Source of the DNA: Winogradskyella sp.
GTDB lineage: Bacteria; Bacteroidota; Bacteroidia; Flavobacteriales; Flavobacteriaceae
Direction of reading: 5' to 3'
Length of the DNA stretch: 8,209 bases
Assembly (NCBI GenBank): GCA_030149115.1
Contig: JASBSE010000127.1
Location: 1 to 8,209, forward strand
Part shown: one piece after another, positions 6,030-8,209 of the stretch
How the letters are laid out: each line of letters opens with the position of its first letter
Position numbering within the stretch: the stretch's first letter is position 1
Made by a program: the position numbers and the translations under genes
Notes under the pieces: generated by a model
Seen by the model: the letters and a program-made list of their open reading frames with translations, nothing else
Told to the model about the DNA's origin: nothing
Database searches by the model: none

Positions 6030-6488
6030 ATGACAGACAATTTTGTAAACGAATTTTTTGGTATAGGTATACAAAATGGTAAAACTCCAGAGAATCTTGG
6101 TGTACTATGGAGATCAGCCCAAAACTTAGGTGCTAGTTTTATTTTTACCATTGGTAATCGGTATGCAAAACAAGCCTGCGATACACATAATGCTGTAAAA
6201 TCGATGCCTTATTTTCATTATGAAACTTTTGATGAGTTTTTTAATAATTTACCTAAAGGTGCGCGTTTAGTTGGTGTAGAGTTAACAGACGAAGCGGTAG
6301 ATTTAGAAACATTTCATCATCCAAGACGATGTGTTTATCTTCTCGGAGCCGAAGACCATGGACTCTCTAATCAAGCCATAGAAAAGAGTCATTTTTTGGT
6401 AAAATTCAAATCACAACTAAGCCTTAATGTGTCTGTAGCAGGTAGTATTGTAATGTACGATAGAGGAATTAATAAGCCTAGATCGTAA
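6030..6488 (+). CDS. Short SpoU/TrmH-family RNA 2'-O-methyltransferase
   Basis: This 152-residue enzyme of the SPOUT superfamily should transfer a methyl group from S-adenosylmethionine to a ribose 2'-OH in tRNA or rRNA. The three SpoU motifs are present. Motif 1 is NLGVLWRSAQNLGA at 22-35, with Asn22 and catalytic Arg28. Motif 2 is YLLGAEDHGLS at 103-113. Motif 3 is LSLNVSVAGSIVMYD at 130-144, with Asn133. Motifs 2 and 3 form the knotted cofactor site. It lacks the N-terminal substrate domain of RlmB-like members, and its length is close to TrmL (about 157), but sequence alone does not fix the target. I chose the ATG at 6030; the upstream TTG at 6003 would add nine residues that overlap the likely promoter. 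It converges on fhs with only 8 nt between the stop codons. Confidence 0.9.
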   Translation: MTDNFVNEFFGIGIQNGKTPENLGVLWRSAQNLGASFIFTIGNRYAKQACDTHNAVKSMPYFHYETFDEFFNNLPKGARLVGVELTDEAVDLETFHHPRRCVYLLGAEDHGLSNQAIEKSHFLVKFKSQLSLNVSVAGSIVMYDRGINKPRS

Positions 6489-6496
6489 GTTTTTAT

Positions 6497-8164
6497 TTAA
6501 AACAAACCACTAATTTCACCACTATCACTTATGTCAATACCTTCAGATGCTGGATGCGTTGGTAAACCTGGCATACGCATTATTTCGCCAGTAATAGGAA
6601 TTAAAAAACCAGCTCCAGATGCAATCTCAATCTCACGTACAGTAATTATAAAATCTTTTGGTCTGCCCAGTAATTTAGGGTTATCGGACAATGATTTTTG
6701 AGTTTTGGCTATACAAACAGGTAAGTTTTCCAAACCAAGTTCCTTTATTCTGGTTAGTTGTCGTTTTGCATTGGTATTGTAATCTACATGTTCTGCGCCA
6801 TATATTTTTTGGGCAATGGTTTCAATTTTTGTTTCAATACCCATGTTCCAATCGTAAAGCGGTTTAAATTTTGCTTTATTGGCTTCTGCAACTTCAATAA
6901 CATGTTCGGCAAGTTTTAAGGCTCCTTTACCGCCTTTGGCCCATACATCAGCTACGGCAACTCTAATATTTTTAATCTTAGCTAAATCTTTTATGAGTTG
7001 AATTTCTTCTTTGGTATCAGATTTAAATTTATTGATAGCTATGATAGGAGTAACTCCGAATTGCTTAATATTTTCAAGATGTTTTTCCAAATTAGGAAGG
7101 CCTTGTCTCAGTGCCTCAACATTTGGTTCATTTAAAGTTTTTAAATCGGCACCTCCATGATACTTAAGGGCACGTATTGTTGTGGTTAACACGACAGCTT
7201 TTGGAGATATGTTGGCACTTTGGCATTTAATATCAAAAAACTTCTCAGCTCCTAAATCAAAGCCAAAACCAGCTTCAGTTACAGTATAATCAGAAAAAGA
7301 CATTCCCATTAAAGTACCTATAACGGAGTTGGTGCCTTGAGCAATATTAGCAAATGGTCCGCCATGAATTATAGCTGGATTACCTTCAATGGTTTGTACT
7401 AAATTGGGTTTTATAGCATGTTTTAAAAGTGTGGCCATAGCTCCTGCGACTTTTAAGTCTCTTGCATATATGGGCTGTTTCGAAAATGTGTAACCTATAA
7501 AGATATTTCCCAGTCGTTTCTTGAGGTCACTAAGATCTTTTGAAATACATAAAATTGCCATAATCTCAGAAGCGGCTGTAATGTCAAATCCTGTTTCTCT
7601 TGGTATACCAGAAGATGTACCTCCAAGACCAACAATAATGCGTCGTAGCGCTCTGTCATTCATGTCTACAACACGTTTCCAAGTAATGGTTCTTGGGTCT
7701 AAGCCAAGAGAATTTGTTTTGCTTTGTATGTTATTGTCTATAACTGCAGCCAAAAGGTTATGCGCTTTTTCAATGGCTGAGAAATCACCAGTAAAGTGTA
7801 AGTTAATATCCTCTAGAGGCAATACTTGCGAATAGCCACCACCTGTTGCACCACCTTTTATACCAAAAACAGGACCTAAGGAAGGTTCTCTTAAAACAAC
7901 AGTTGTTTTTTTGTTTAATTGGTTTAGGGCTTCAGATAATCCAATAGAAATAGTTGTTTTTCCTTCGCCAGCAGGAGTAGGTGAGATTGCAGAAACCAGA
8001 ATAAGATTACTTTTCTTGGCTTTATTTCTGTTAATGCAAGACAAAGGAAGCTTGGCTTTATCATTACCATACATTTCAATATTATTTGGGTCAATACCAA
8101 ACTTCTCAGCAATTTCGGTTATAGGCTTTAGTTTTACTTTTTTGGCAATCTGAAGATCAGTCAT
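6497..8164 (-). CDS. fhs: Formate-tetrahydrofolate ligase
   Basis: This 555-residue cytoplasmic enzyme joins formate to tetrahydrofolate using ATP, giving 10-formyltetrahydrofolate for purine and formyl-methionyl-tRNA synthesis. The ATP-binding loop TPAGEGKTT is at 63-71. Signature 1, GIKGGATGGGY, is at 101-111, and the second signature, TTTIRALKYHGG, at 327-338. Other conserved blocks include REPSLGPVFG (92-101), TGDFSAIEKAHNLL (125-138), GNPAIIHGGPFANIAQGTNS (261-280) and, near the C-terminus, GEIMRMPGLPTHPAS. Length equals the usual 555-560, so the gene is complete. The ATG at 8164 is preceded by an A-rich leader. No other folate gene lies in the window, so it appears to be monocistronic here. 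Confidence 0.98.
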   Translation of the reverse strand: MTDLQIAKKVKLKPITEIAEKFGIDPNNIEMYGNDKAKLPLSCINRNKAKKSNLILVSAISPTPAGEGKTTISIGLSEALNQLNKKTTVVLREPSLGPVFGIKGGATGGGYSQVLPLEDINLHFTGDFSAIEKAHNLLAAVIDNNIQSKTNSLGLDPRTITWKRVVDMNDRALRRIIVGLGGTSSGIPRETGFDITAASEIMAILCISKDLSDLKKRLGNIFIGYTFSKQPIYARDLKVAGAMATLLKHAIKPNLVQTIEGNPAIIHGGPFANIAQGTNSVIGTLMGMSFSDYTVTEAGFGFDLGAEKFFDIKCQSANISPKAVVLTTTIRALKYHGGADLKTLNEPNVEALRQGLPNLEKHLENIKQFGVTPIIAINKFKSDTKEEIQLIKDLAKIKNIRVAVADVWAKGGKGALKLAEHVIEVAEANKAKFKPLYDWNMGIETKIETIAQKIYGAEHVDYNTNAKRQLTRIKELGLENLPVCIAKTQKSLSDNPKLLGRPKDFIITVREIEIASGAGFLIPITGEIMRMPGLPTHPASEGIDISDSGEISGLF

Positions 8165-8191
8165 TTTTTTTAATATGAATTAATACAAATT

Positions 8192-8199
8192 CAAATTTA
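8192..8199 (-). promoter_or_regulatory. Promoter -7 element TAAATTTG for fhs
   Basis: On the minus strand this reads TAAATTTG, a full match to the Bacteroidota TAnnTTTG element, 27 nt upstream of the fhs ATG. Transcription would start near 8185, giving a leader of about 20 nt ending in a run of A, typical of this phylum. The -33 region would fall outside the window and cannot be checked. Confidence 0.5.
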
Positions 8200-8209
8200 G
8201 ACCTTTGGT

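Noticed and set aside
7521..8153. Plus-strand open frames (104 and 80 residues) and a 62-residue minus-strand frame inside fhs
   Set aside because: All are shadows of the complete, highly conserved fhs coding sequence.

Overview
The window looks like ordinary chromosomal DNA of a member of the Flavobacteriaceae (Bacteroidota). The inference rests on very low G+C, A-rich leaders in place of strong Shine-Dalgarno sites, matches to the Bacteroidota -7 promoter motif TAnnTTTG, an mlaE-mlaF-mlaD order without mlaB or mlaC, and the typical flavobacterial MCE C-terminus (NFLTRGYF). I see no insertion sequence, phage gene, CRISPR array, tRNA or rRNA.

Layout. (1) 49-417, plus strand: a small GerW/YtfJ-family protein, ending at a hairpin shared with the convergent operon. 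(2) 493-5015, minus strand, transcribed right to left: a two-domain universal stress protein, a fermentative-type D-lactate dehydrogenase, then the lipid-transport genes mlaE (permease), mlaF (ATPase) and mlaD (MCE substrate-binding protein). The gaps are 35, 32, -4 and 89 nt, so one transcript is possible. (3) 5184-5929, minus strand: an unrecognised lipoprotein with a methionine-rich 29-residue repeat, followed 23 nt later by a basic 60-residue protein, then a strong 15-bp terminator. (4) 6030-6488, plus strand: a short SpoU/TrmH-type RNA methyltransferase, divergent from the lipoprotein and probably read from a leaderless or near-leaderless mRNA. (5) 6497-8164, minus strand: a complete formate-tetrahydrofolate ligase (fhs) with its promoter at the window edge.

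Functions. MlaE, MlaF and MlaD form the inner-membrane part of an MCE phospholipid transporter between inner and outer membranes; its other parts are not here. D-lactate dehydrogenase recycles NADH by reducing pyruvate, and the stress protein upstream hints at control by energy or oxygen stress. Fhs feeds formate into the one-carbon folate pool.

Most of the window is well-understood housekeeping. The least explained parts are the repeat-bearing lipoprotein with its small partner, the three-fold repeat in MlaD, and the mlaF-mlaD spacer. I found no convincing new multi-gene system.
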